52,369 nt of DNA from contig NZ_CBCSIQ010000029.1 of the NCBI RefSeq assembly GCF_965139615.1, positions 1 through 52,369 on the forward strand, read 5' to 3'. The notes below the pieces were generated by a model. That model saw only the letters and a list, made by a program, of their open reading frames with translations, was not told the DNA's origin and ran no database searches. This document shows, piece after piece, positions 45,074 to 51,652 of this stretch. The position numbers were made by a program, and so were the translations under genes. Every line of letters begins with the position of its first letter. Positions within the stretch are counted from its first letter, which is position 1. Origin of the DNA: Kerstersia similis (GTDB lineage Bacteria; Pseudomonadota; Gammaproteobacteria; Burkholderiales; Burkholderiaceae_B).

Positions 45074-47293
45074 GTGCCGTCAACGTACGACTCCGTCCAT
45101 ACGATACAACTGGATCATCTCGAAACCAGTCAGTCGTCTGCCAACCGCATCGAGTTTGATGCGGGGGCGGGCAATGTGCTGGTGATCGAGCCGCATGCAC
45201 CGGGCGTATTTCGTCTGCGTGCCGGGCCGCAGGAAAAGATCACCAGTGATAAACCTCGCACTCAGCGTGCGCGTGCCGTGGCGGAAATGCTGCTGGCACG
45301 CGAGGAAGCGGTCGGGGAAATGGAGGTCCAGACCGACAGCGATGCCGGTATCTGGCGTTTGCAACAAGGCGAGGTCGAGCTGGAAGTTGCGCACCACCCA
45401 TGGCGCCTGGTGCTGCGCCGTGGCGACCGTGTGCTGCTGAATGCGGACTCCGCTCAGCAAGGCAGCTGGCATGGTGCCGCTGGCGACGACGAGCCCTACT
45501 GGGCGCTTGCCTTCGGGCTGGAAGCGGGCGAGGCCGTCTATGGCCTGGGGGAAACTGCGGGCGACCTGGATCGCCGCGGTGAAACCATTGTGTCCGACGA
45601 TCCGACTCACCGCGCGCTGCCGCTTGCCTGGAGCGTGCGAGGCTGGGGCGTTTACGTCAACAGCGTCGAGCGCGTCGTGCATGCCGTGGGTGACGATGAG
45701 TTCCCGGATGACTACCGCATCGGTATCGACAGCGGGGTCTTGGACTTATTCCTGTTTGCGGGCGAGCCGGGTGAAATTCTCAATCAATACACTCAGCTGA
45801 CAGGCCGTGCGGGCCAGCCCAGCCTGTGGGCCATGGGGACCTGGCTGCAAACGCCGGACACCCTGTCCGTCACTGAATCGGCTGAACTGGCGACAGAATT
45901 CCGTGAGCATGGCATGGGCTTGGATGTCGTCCAGCTGCCTGAGCCGGCGGCGTGTCTGGTGCGCGAAGGCAAGCTCAACCTGGAATGGGACGCGCAGCGT
46001 TTCCCTGACCCCAAGCAAGCCCTCGCGCTATTCAAACAGCGCGATCTGCATGTCAGCGCCAGTGTATTTCCTGGTGTGCTGGCGGGTTCGGAAGCTTTCA
46101 CAGAGCTGGAAGACCGTGGTTGGCTGCTGGCGGAAGACTCGGGTGACGCCAAGGTGTTTCCCGGTATCGCGGCGACCAGCGGGCAAGCCTATGCGCTGCT
46201 GGATCTGACCAACAAGGATGTGTACGCCCAGTGGCGTGACCGTCATCATCAATTGTTCCAGGATGGCTTGGAGGCACCTTATTGCAGTGTGCCTGCGAAC
46301 CTGGAAGATGGCCTGGTTTCGCGTGGGGACGACAGCGGTGCCGCGCTGCGCACGCTCTACCCCCTGCTGGCGCGCCGCTCGCTGTTTGATGCGGTGGCCG
46401 GCCACAAGATTCCGCCTGAAGGTGTCGCGCCGGGCACCGACCTGTTCCCGGCGGCGCAACGTCTGCCGTGGCAAGCTGCGCCGGAAGTCCCCAACAACTG
46501 GGCGGGGCTGGCCTTCAGCCTGCGCACCGCGCTGGCCTTGGGTGACAGCGCCATCCCGCTGCAAATGCACGCGCTGGGCAACGTCCGCGCGCCGCTGGAT
46601 GCCGTCACGCCGGAACTCTATGTTCGTTGGCTCACGGCGTTGACCTTCTCCGGCAACTTCATTTTCCAGGGCGTGCAAGGGCTGTTGCCCTGGCAATTCG
46701 GAGAAGAAGCCGAAGCCGCCGCGCAAGTCTGGATGCGCTGGCGCTATCGGCTGATTCCCTACGTGCTGGGCGCCATCGAAGACGCAGCGCGCACCGGCCT
46801 GCCGGTACAACGCTCCATGGCCTTGTCCTTCCCGAACGATGAGCGTGCGCAGCAATGGCAAACCCAATACCTTCTGGGGCCGGCGCTATTGGTAGCGCCC
46901 ATCCTTGAACCTGGTAAAACCCAGACGATCTATCTGCCTGAAGGCGAAGCCTGGTGGGATCTGAACACTGGCTGGCGTTACGAAGGCGGCACGGTTCTGA
47001 CCATGGAATGCGGCCTGGATCAATACCCGGTATTTGGCCGCGAAGGCCACATGCTCTGTCTGGGGCCGGCAACGCTGCACACCGGAGAATTCAACTCCGC
47101 TCGTCTGCTGGACGAAGTGTGGATGTTCGGCATGCCGGTCAACAACCCTGTCGTCATGCGCAACAAAATCCGCGTCATGCAAATGCAGGGCTCGAGCTAC
47201 ATCAAGGGCCTGGAAGGCCTGCGCATCCTGCCCTCGCAAGGCCTGGAAGTCAAACGCCGAGGTGCGGAAGTTCGCATCTCTCGGGCGCGATAG
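45074..47293 (+). CDS. GH31-family protein without catalytic aspartates (probable pseudoenzyme)
   Basis: A 739-residue protein with the GH31 alpha-glucosidase layout. The N-terminal beta domain ends near FGLEAGEAVYGLGE, followed by the barrel (GLDVVQLPEPAACLV, WDAQRFPDPKQALALFKQRD, LLDLTNKDVYAQW) and the C-terminal parts (RYRLIPYVLGAIEDA, LLGPALLVAPILEPGKTQTI). The strand that should carry the nucleophile Asp (usual WLDMNE) reads EAPYCSVPANLEDG, and the acid/base region (usual SGDN) reads APEVPNNWAGL. It is therefore probably inactive as a glucosidase. The GTG at 45074 has GGGGGA upstream. It may bind a carbohydrate or have a structural role. Confidence 0.75.
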   Translation: MPSTYDSVHTIQLDHLETSQSSANRIEFDAGAGNVLVIEPHAPGVFRLRAGPQEKITSDKPRTQRARAVAEMLLAREEAVGEMEVQTDSDAGIWRLQQGEVELEVAHHPWRLVLRRGDRVLLNADSAQQGSWHGAAGDDEPYWALAFGLEAGEAVYGLGETAGDLDRRGETIVSDDPTHRALPLAWSVRGWGVYVNSVERVVHAVGDDEFPDDYRIGIDSGVLDLFLFAGEPGEILNQYTQLTGRAGQPSLWAMGTWLQTPDTLSVTESAELATEFREHGMGLDVVQLPEPAACLVREGKLNLEWDAQRFPDPKQALALFKQRDLHVSASVFPGVLAGSEAFTELEDRGWLLAEDSGDAKVFPGIAATSGQAYALLDLTNKDVYAQWRDRHHQLFQDGLEAPYCSVPANLEDGLVSRGDDSGAALRTLYPLLARRSLFDAVAGHKIPPEGVAPGTDLFPAAQRLPWQAAPEVPNNWAGLAFSLRTALALGDSAIPLQMHALGNVRAPLDAVTPELYVRWLTALTFSGNFIFQGVQGLLPWQFGEEAEAAAQVWMRWRYRLIPYVLGAIEDAARTGLPVQRSMALSFPNDERAQQWQTQYLLGPALLVAPILEPGKTQTIYLPEGEAWWDLNTGWRYEGGTVLTMECGLDQYPVFGREGHMLCLGPATLHTGEFNSARLLDEVWMFGMPVNNPVVMRNKIRVMQMQGSSYIKGLEGLRILPSQGLEVKRRGAEVRISRAR

Positions 47294-47425
47294 GGCTGCT
47301 GACAAGGCTGCTGGCGTGACAACCGCAAAAACTTGTCGCGCCAGCTTGCTGGCATCCGCAGGAACAGGCCAGAAAAAGGAAGGTCTCAAAGGAAGACTCT
47401 TTTTTGTACTTTTTCAGCCGGTTTT

Positions 47426-47454
47426 TTGACACACAGCTTCATTTGCGTCATAAT
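47426..47454 (+). promoter_or_regulatory. promoter of tRNA-Lys
   Basis: TTGACA (47426-47431), a 17-bp spacer, CATAAT (47449-47454), 47 bp before the tRNA. Close to the sigma-70 consensus. Confidence 0.75.
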
Positions 47455-47500
47455 TTATAGCTTCACAGGTTTTTGATCGCCGGTGAAGCCAGCAGTACAG

Positions 47501-47576
47501 GGGTCTTTAGCTCAGTCGGTAGAGCAGCGGACTTTTAATCCGTTGGTCGAGGGTTCGAGTCCCTCAGGACCCACCA
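47501..47576 (+). tRNA. tRNA-Lys(TTT)
   Basis: 76 nt with CCA encoded at 47574-47576. Acceptor arms GGGTCTT and AGGACCC, D-arm AGCTCAGTCGGTAGAGC, anticodon stem GCGGA/TCCGT with loop CTTTTAA (anticodon TTT at 47534-47536), T-loop GTTCGAG. A T-rich tract follows. Its 3' end is the likely attachment site of the element that starts just downstream. Confidence 0.97.
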
Positions 47577-47635
47577 GAATTTCTTTTTTAGATCAAAGGC
47601 TTGCTGATTCGTCGGCAGGCCTTTTTTCTTTGCGT

Positions 47636-47699
47636 CGGTACAAAATTTGCGCTGCGGTACAGTTTCGGTACAGTGGCCCTACGCAGACACTGTACCGAA
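47636..47699. promoter_or_regulatory. CGGTACA box cluster before the integrase gene
   Basis: CGGTACA occurs at 47636, 47655 and 47666 on the plus strand and inverted at 47691-47697. Two of them form a perfect 12-bp inverted repeat: TTCGGTACAGTG (47664-47675) and CACTGTACCGAA (47688-47699), ending 5 bp before the integrase ATG. They may be binding sites for the integrase, an excisionase or a repressor. Confidence 0.55.
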
Positions 47700-47704
47700 G
47701 CACC

Positions 47705-48790
47705 ATGGCCACCCTCGTAAAGACACCCTCAGGCACATGGAAAGCCGTCATCCGTCGCGCCGGCTTTCCCACCACCATCAAGACATTCCGCCTGAAGCGC
47801 GATGCGGAAGACTGGGCGCGGCGCACCGAAGATGAAATGGTGCGCGGCCTGTTCATCCAGCGTGCGCCAGCGGAGCGGCAAACTTTCGCCACCGCCATGC
47901 AGCGCTATCTGGACGAAGTGACGCCCACCAAGCGGCCCATGACGCAGAATGCCGAGCGTAAACGCTCGACGGCCCTGGTCAACTTCTTTGGCAAGTATTC
48001 GCTGGCAGCGATCACGCCCGACATGGTGGCCACCTTCCGCGACCGGCGCTTGTCGGGCGAAGATCGTTGTGTGGATGGCGTGCCGCAGCCTCGCGCTTCC
48101 AACACTGTGCGTCTGGAACTGGCACTGATGGGGCATCTGTATAACGTCGCCATCAAGGAATGGGGCTTGGGGCTGGCCTACAACCCGGTAGCCAACGTGC
48201 GCCGCCCATCGCCAGGAGCCGGGCGCAACCGGCGGCTGTCGCCAGCCGAAGAAACCGCGCTGCTAGAAGCCGTGGATGCGCATTCGAACCCCATGCTGCG
48301 CTGGATCGTGCGCATTGCCATTGAAACCGGCATGCGCTCGTCGGAAATCACCTCTTTGAAACGTGCACAGGTCGATCTGTCACGCCGGGAGGTGCGGCTT
48401 CTGGAAACTAAGAACACCCAGCCGCGCACTGTGCCACTGACCGCCCAGGCGGCGCAGGTATTCCGTGAAGCGTTGACGCATCCCGTGCGCCCGCTGGACA
48501 CCGACCTGATTTTCTACGGAGAACCGGGAAAGGACGGCAAACGCAGGCCGTACAACTTCAACAAGGTGTGGCTGGGCATCAAGGCGCGTTTGGGCATCGA
48601 AGGGCTGCGCTTTCACGACCTGCGGCACGAAGCGGTCAGCCGCTTGGTGGAAGCAGGTTTGAGCGACCAGGAAGTGGCGGCGATCAGCGGCCACAAATCC
48701 ATGCAGATGCTCAAGCGCTGCACCCACTTGCGGGCCGAGGATCTGGTGGACAAACTGGATGCGATCAAGCCGCGCAAGGTGCGGGCGTGA
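47705..48790 (+). CDS. tyrosine recombinase/integrase with Cys at the catalytic Tyr position
   Basis: A 361-residue phage-type integrase. The N-terminal arm and core-binding domains cover about residues 1-165. The catalytic domain shows ETGMRSSEITSL (Arg I), a Lys in ETKNTQPRTVPL, HDLRHEAVSRL (His-x-x-Arg) and ISGHKSMQM (His). The nucleophile should be Tyr nine residues after that His; the codon 339 (48719-48721) is TGC, so the segment reads MLKRCTHL. All other motifs are intact. The ATG at 47705 follows the CGGTACA repeats. The protein is likely unable to cut DNA unless Cys substitutes or the base is a sequencing error. Confidence 0.88.
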   Translation: MATLVKTPSGTWKAVIRRAGFPTTIKTFRLKRDAEDWARRTEDEMVRGLFIQRAPAERQTFATAMQRYLDEVTPTKRPMTQNAERKRSTALVNFFGKYSLAAITPDMVATFRDRRLSGEDRCVDGVPQPRASNTVRLELALMGHLYNVAIKEWGLGLAYNPVANVRRPSPGAGRNRRLSPAEETALLEAVDAHSNPMLRWIVRIAIETGMRSSEITSLKRAQVDLSRREVRLLETKNTQPRTVPLTAQAAQVFREALTHPVRPLDTDLIFYGEPGKDGKRRPYNFNKVWLGIKARLGIEGLRFHDLRHEAVSRLVEAGLSDQEVAAISGHKSMQMLKRCTHLRAEDLVDKLDAIKPRKVRA

Positions 48791-49095
48791 TGACGATGGG
48801 GCGGCATGTCGTCGCGCCGCCCTGGTTGAATGAAAGGAGCAAGGCTGTGCAGATACCGTGCCATCCAGGGGAAATCTTGCGTGAAGACGTGATAGCGGCG
48901 TTGGGCTTGTCCGTGACCGATGCTGCCTGCCGTTTTGGTATCGAGGTTTCCGCATTGCAGGCCGTACTGGATGGCCGCGCGGCAGTGGATGCCGACTTGG
49001 CGCAGCGGTTGGAAACTGCGGGGTTCAGTACCGCCAGAACTTGGTTGGCGATGCAGGCCAATCATGATCTGCGGCGCAAGCAGCAGCGTGCGTAG
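48790..49095 (+). CDS. HigA-family antitoxin-like HTH protein
   Basis: A 101-residue protein. HPGEILREDVIAALGLSVTD is the HigA/VapI-type opening, and residues 45-75 fit an HTH with LQAVLDGRAAVDADLAQRLE. The ATG at 48790 overlaps the integrase stop (TGATG-type overlap), so it is translationally coupled. No HigB toxin lies next to it. It may act as a regulator of the integrase operon rather than as an antitoxin. GTG 48787 is an alternative start. Confidence 0.75.
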   Translation: MTMGRHVVAPPWLNERSKAVQIPCHPGEILREDVIAALGLSVTDAACRFGIEVSALQAVLDGRAAVDADLAQRLETAGFSTARTWLAMQANHDLRRKQQRA

Positions 49096-49106
49096 AGCGC
49101 GGGTGC

Positions 49107-49325
49107 TCAGAGTTTGTCTATGACTTCCGCAGGCTTGGCGTTGCAGGCCCGGCACCAATCCAGAAACTCGACCAGATCAATGTATTGTTCGCCGCGTTCC
49201 ACCTTGGAAACGTAGCTTTGCCCACGGCCCAATTTCTGGGCAAGCTCCACCTGCGTCAGATTCGCGTGTTTGCGAGTCTCACGGAGCAGGTTGCGGATTG
49301 CCTCGTAGGCGGGACCATAGAGCAT
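49107..49325 (-). CDS. Xre-family HTH repressor
   Basis: A 72-residue protein that is almost only an Xre/Cro HTH domain (NLTQVELAQKLGRGQSYVSK). It is convergent with the HigA-like gene and divergent from the small membrane-protein gene. A symmetrical operator-like sequence lies just upstream. A hairpin with a GAAA loop overlaps its start codon. It probably represses its own and the divergent promoter. Confidence 0.85.
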   Translation of the reverse strand: MLYGPAYEAIRNLLRETRKHANLTQVELAQKLGRGQSYVSKVERGEQYIDLVEFLDWCRACNAKPAEVIDKL

Positions 49326-49370
49326 CTTTCGATGCTATAGTCCGCTTTTGAATATTCGAATTTAGACTAT
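49321..49370. promoter_or_regulatory. Xre operator dyad and start-codon hairpin
   Basis: ATAGTC (49337-49342), GAATATTC (49350-49357) and GACTAT (49365-49370) share one dyad centre at 49353/49354. On the minus strand AGCATC-GAAA-GATGCT (49336-49321) forms a hairpin with a GNRA-type loop that contains the xre start ATG (49325-49323). Confidence 0.55.
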
Positions 49371-49425
49371 TTATGGGTTCGGGCAGTGCGATTGTGTGCC
49401 GCCTGAGCCGGGTCGAGGCAGGGAA

Positions 49426-49608
49426 ATGAACACCAAACTCATCGTCATTCTTGTGGCCGCCATCGTGGCGGTGTCGGTCGTGGTGATCAATGTGGGCGGC
49501 AGCGGCAAAGCCGACAGCAAACCGTCCGCAGAAGAAAGTTCGCTGCCAGCGACGAAAGGCTTTACACATACGACTCCGCATAACAGCGCTCGGGATAAGG
49601 GATACTGA
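49426..49608 (+). CDS. small membrane-anchored protein
   Basis: A 60-residue protein. Residues 4-23 form one hydrophobic segment (KLIVILVAAIVAVSVVVINV); the rest is a polar, Ser/Lys-rich tail, probably periplasmic. The ATG at 49426 has AGGCAGGGAA upstream. It is not recognised. Short single-span proteins near transfer genes are sometimes entry-exclusion or lysis-related, but nothing here shows that. Confidence 0.6.
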   Translation: MNTKLIVILVAAIVAVSVVVINVGGSGKADSKPSAEESSLPATKGFTHTTPHNSARDKGY

Positions 49609-49668
49609 GTGATTGTCTGGAGTTTGTCAGGCACAGGTTCCAGGCATCCCGTCGAGTTGACTGACGCA

Positions 49669-50052
49669 TCAGGGTTCGCGTACCGCTTTGGCCATCAAAA
49701 CCCGCATCTGTTCCGCCAGTGCTTGCATCTCACGCAGTATCGCTTCGGGATTGATCTCCGATGCGCCGTCTTTGTCATCCTCTGAAAGCCAACGTTTCAA
49801 CAGGCTGCCCGCCTGACGCACATCAGCGCCCAGCCTGACCATCTCGTCCACCACATCCTTGTCCAACACTGACGGAATGGGTGTGTTCAAAGCTAATGCC
49901 CGCAGGCACTTGGAATGAGACATCTCCGAACGGCTGGCCAAGCTGCTGATGGCGGTCTTTTCCTCTGGCGTGAGGTACACGTCCACGCAATTGCCTCGTG
50001 GGCGTCCACCGCGTTTCTTTTTTGGTGCAGCTGTCTTCTGTTCATCCATCAC
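49669..50052 (-). CDS. TraJ-like relaxosome accessory protein
   Basis: A 127-residue basic protein. It resembles TraJ of IncP plasmids: a positively charged start (AAPKKKRGGRPRGN), a ribbon-helix-helix-like VDVYLTPEEKTAISSLASRS, and the C-terminal GADVRQAGSLLKRWLSEDD, with a final helical tail (EMQALAEQMRVLMAKAV). TraJ binds a site next to the nick in oriT and recruits the relaxase. Its start codon faces the repeat-rich region at 50100-50340, as in IncP plasmids. No relaxase gene is in the window. ATG 50049 is a second start. Confidence 0.75.
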   Translation of the reverse strand: MMDEQKTAAPKKKRGGRPRGNCVDVYLTPEEKTAISSLASRSEMSHSKCLRALALNTPIPSVLDKDVVDEMVRLGADVRQAGSLLKRWLSEDDKDGASEINPEAILREMQALAEQMRVLMAKAVREP

Positions 50053-50137
50053 ATTCTCCTGTTGTTAGGTTGAAAGAGCGGTAGCTCTCGTTCGCCTCGC
50101 AGAGCAAGACCTGTTGAGCGGCCCGCGAATCAGGGGG

Positions 50138-50187
50138 GTGTTGGATCGGTGCAGGCCTCGCTTGTACCGGTGCAACACACATCTTGC
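50138..50187. other. possible MOBP-type oriT
   Basis: An imperfect inverted repeat (GTGTTGGATCGGT 50138-50150; ACCGGTGCAACAC 50166-50178) lies 8 bp before ATCTTG-C (nick predicted after 50186), which is close to the IncP-type nick consensus ATCCTG-C. This spacing matches the RP4 layout of a TraJ site beside nic. It lies between traJ-like and rep-like genes. Confidence 0.45.
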
Positions 50188-50198
50188 CGTCACTTTTC

Positions 50199-50253
50199 AC
50201 GCGAACATGCGCGATTCTTTGGCTAGGCTGGTTGAAATCGCGCATGTTCGCGT
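50199..50253. repeat. 18-bp perfect inverted repeat
   Basis: Arms ACGCGAACATGCGCGATT (50199-50216) and AATCGCGCATGTTCGCGT (50236-50253) with a 19-bp spacer. The right arm is the first part of the 10-bp phased array. Confidence 0.9.
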
Positions 50254-50337
50254 TCCCTCGCATAAAGTCGCATTCCGTCGCGTTGAATCGCATTGCCTCG
50301 CGTTCTTTCACGCGTCGTCGCGTTTGATCGCATATGG
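50238..50337 (+). repeat. ten-unit 10-bp phased repeat array (TCGC core)
   Basis: Ten consecutive units of exactly 10 bp, starting at 50238, 50248, 50258 and so on to 50328. Nine begin with TCGC, most as TCGC(A/G)TT; the eighth begins TCAC. Bases 8-10 vary. The period is close to one helical turn, so the TCGC cores face one side of the DNA. Confidence 0.85.
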
Positions 50338-50408
50338 CTGAGGGTTTTCAGGGCGTGCTTGTTGCGGCACCCGTCGCCCAGCGGTTCTGACGCCTTGGCG
50401 GTGAGGAA

Positions 50409-50428
50409 CTTCGGCCCAGAGGCCGAAG
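50409..50428 (-). terminator. hairpin downstream of the rep-like gene
   Basis: CTTCGGCC (50409-50416), loop CAGA, GGCCGAAG (50421-50428), 20 bp beyond the rep-like stop on the minus strand. No good T run, so termination is uncertain. Confidence 0.35.
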
Positions 50429-50447
50429 CTTGTGCTTCGATTCGTGG

Positions 50448-51302
50448 TCATGCAGAGCGACGGCCAGAGGGCGGGCCGGTTGTCTCTCGGTCGGTGGGTG
50501 CCGAAGCGTTGCCGCGCAGCATCCCCGTGATCTGCGCAAGGTGAGCTGTAGCAATGCTGCTATCAGTCGATTTCCCGGCCTTTGCTGCGTCTTCCCCGCG
50601 TTCGGCATGGGCAGGTGACGGTATGCCGAGATAAGGCCTGAAATCGCCCTTTTGGTGCTTCTTTATCAGCGCACGCAGGAACCGCATCGGCGTGGTCTTG
50701 ATGGCTCCTGGTTTGCGCATCGCGCCCGCCACTTCATCCAGCAGTAACTGCGCAGCGTCTGGCGCAGCGTCTGGCGCAATGCCACGCAGCAAAACAGCCG
50801 CCTCGGCGGACTCGTTTGCGTTGAACCGATCCGGCATCCTCAACCGCCTGTTATCCACAGCTTGTTTCGGTACTACATCTTCAATAGATAGTTCAGTTGG
50901 TAGTTCATGGGGTGACACAGCTATGTCACCGGGGGGGTGACATAGCTGTGTCACCCCGTCCCTGACAATTTGACGGGGGGCTGGTGACAAATTGACAGGG
51001 GGTTGAGGGGTGTTTTCAGAGGGTTTGTTTTCAGACGGCTCAATCAGTAACTGATAACCGTTGGAAGTTTGTCCCGCGTTTTTATCGCGCCAGCGTGCCT
51101 CGATCTTCAGCCATCCATTGGCCTCAAACCGCTTCAAAGTGCGCTGCACCGTGCGTTCCGACACGCAGCATTGCTCGGCCAGTAAGCGAATGCTGGGAAA
51201 GCAACCTCCCTTGGTATCAGTCATCTTTACCAGCACCAGCAGGATCAGTTTTTCGACGGGCTTGATGCGCAATGACAAAGCCCAGTCAAACCTGGTGAAC
51301 AT
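50448..51302 (-). CDS. HTH (HTH_36-type) replication-associated protein
   Basis: A 284-residue protein. Residues 10-85 form a winged-HTH (LRIKPVEKLILLVLVKMTDT, then SIRLLAEQCCVSERTVQRTL, KRFEANGWLKIEAR) of the type seen in phage O-like and plasmid replication proteins. The middle is a Pro-rich linker (residues about 95-135) encoded by DNA repeats at 50909-51010. The C-terminal part has a conserved-looking helical region (AAQLLLDEVAGAMRKPGAIK; PMRFLRALIKKHQKG). The ATG at 51302 overlaps the AlpA-like stop. It may initiate element replication; this is inferred from domain and repeats. Confidence 0.7.
   Translation of the reverse strand: MFTRFDWALSLRIKPVEKLILLVLVKMTDTKGGCFPSIRLLAEQCCVSERTVQRTLKRFEANGWLKIEARWRDKNAGQTSNGYQLLIEPSENKPSENTPQPPVNLSPAPRQIVRDGVTQLCHPPGDIAVSPHELPTELSIEDVVPKQAVDNRRLRMPDRFNANESAEAAVLLRGIAPDAAPDAAQLLLDEVAGAMRKPGAIKTTPMRFLRALIKKHQKGDFRPYLGIPSPAHAERGEDAAKAGKSTDSSIATAHLAQITGMLRGNASAPTDRETTGPPSGRRSA
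50909..51010. repeat. iteron-like repeats inside the rep-like gene
   Basis: Perfect 22-bp inverted arms at 50909-50930 and 50936-50957 around a GGGGG loop. Four TGACA-led units start at 50913, 50938, 50963 and 50985 (spacing 25, 25, 22 bp), each with a second TGTCA or TGACA-like half and a G- or C-run. They fall in the linker-coding part of the gene. Confidence 0.8.
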
Positions 51303-51541
51303 CAGGCACCTGCCTGGCTGAGATAACTGGCGATGTCGGCGGTGCGGAAATACACCCTGCGCCCGATCTTCACGTGGGCCTGCCGGATTTGCAGCGCATA
51401 GGGCTGCGAAGTGCGCAGCGCCACCCGCAAACCGTCCGGGCTGCGGTGCAGCAGTTCTGCCAACTGCGGCAGGCTCAGTAGTGGGCCGTACATCTGGTGC
51501 AGGTTGGTTTCCAGTGCCTGGGTGCTGTGTGGGGTATTCAC
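51302..51541 (-). CDS. AlpA-like HTH regulator/excisionase
   Basis: A 79-residue protein with a winged-helix MerR/AlpA-type fold: LLSLPQLAELLHRSPDGLRV, then HVKIGRRVYFRTADIASYLS, where the basic wing and a final helix are clear. Such proteins act as excisionases or as activators of integrated elements. The start is GTG 51541, chosen for the GGAAGGAG site 7 bp upstream; longer frames are not supported. It shares a base with the next gene start, so the two are coupled. Confidence 0.75.
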   Translation of the reverse strand: MNTPHSTQALETNLHQMYGPLLSLPQLAELLHRSPDGLRVALRTSQPYALQIRQAHVKIGRRVYFRTADIASYLSQAGA

Positions 51542-51652
51542 ATTCGACTCCTTCCAAAAGAATTCAGTAGGTACTAAAGTTATTCGAAACTTCAGGCTTT
51601 GAAAGGATTGAAATATGACAGCTAGATTGACAGGGCTGGGTTGAACAAAAAC

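Larger units (their letters stand above)
50053..50447. other. non-coding repeat region between traJ-like and rep-like genes
   Basis: 395 bp with no credible gene. It holds the possible oriT (50138-50187), an 18-bp inverted repeat (50199-50253), a 10-bp phased array (50238-50337) and a hairpin (50409-50428). Confidence 0.6.

Noticed and set aside
47294..47425. A terminator after the GH31-like gene
   Set aside because: T-rich tracts exist but the best stem is only about four base pairs.
50238..50337. The 10-bp array as a CRISPR
   Set aside because: Units are far too short, contiguous and degenerate, with no spacers or cas genes.
50114..50341. An open frame through the 10-bp repeat array
   Set aside because: A 10-bp period does not suit a reading frame, there is no ribosome-binding site, and the translation is not protein-like.
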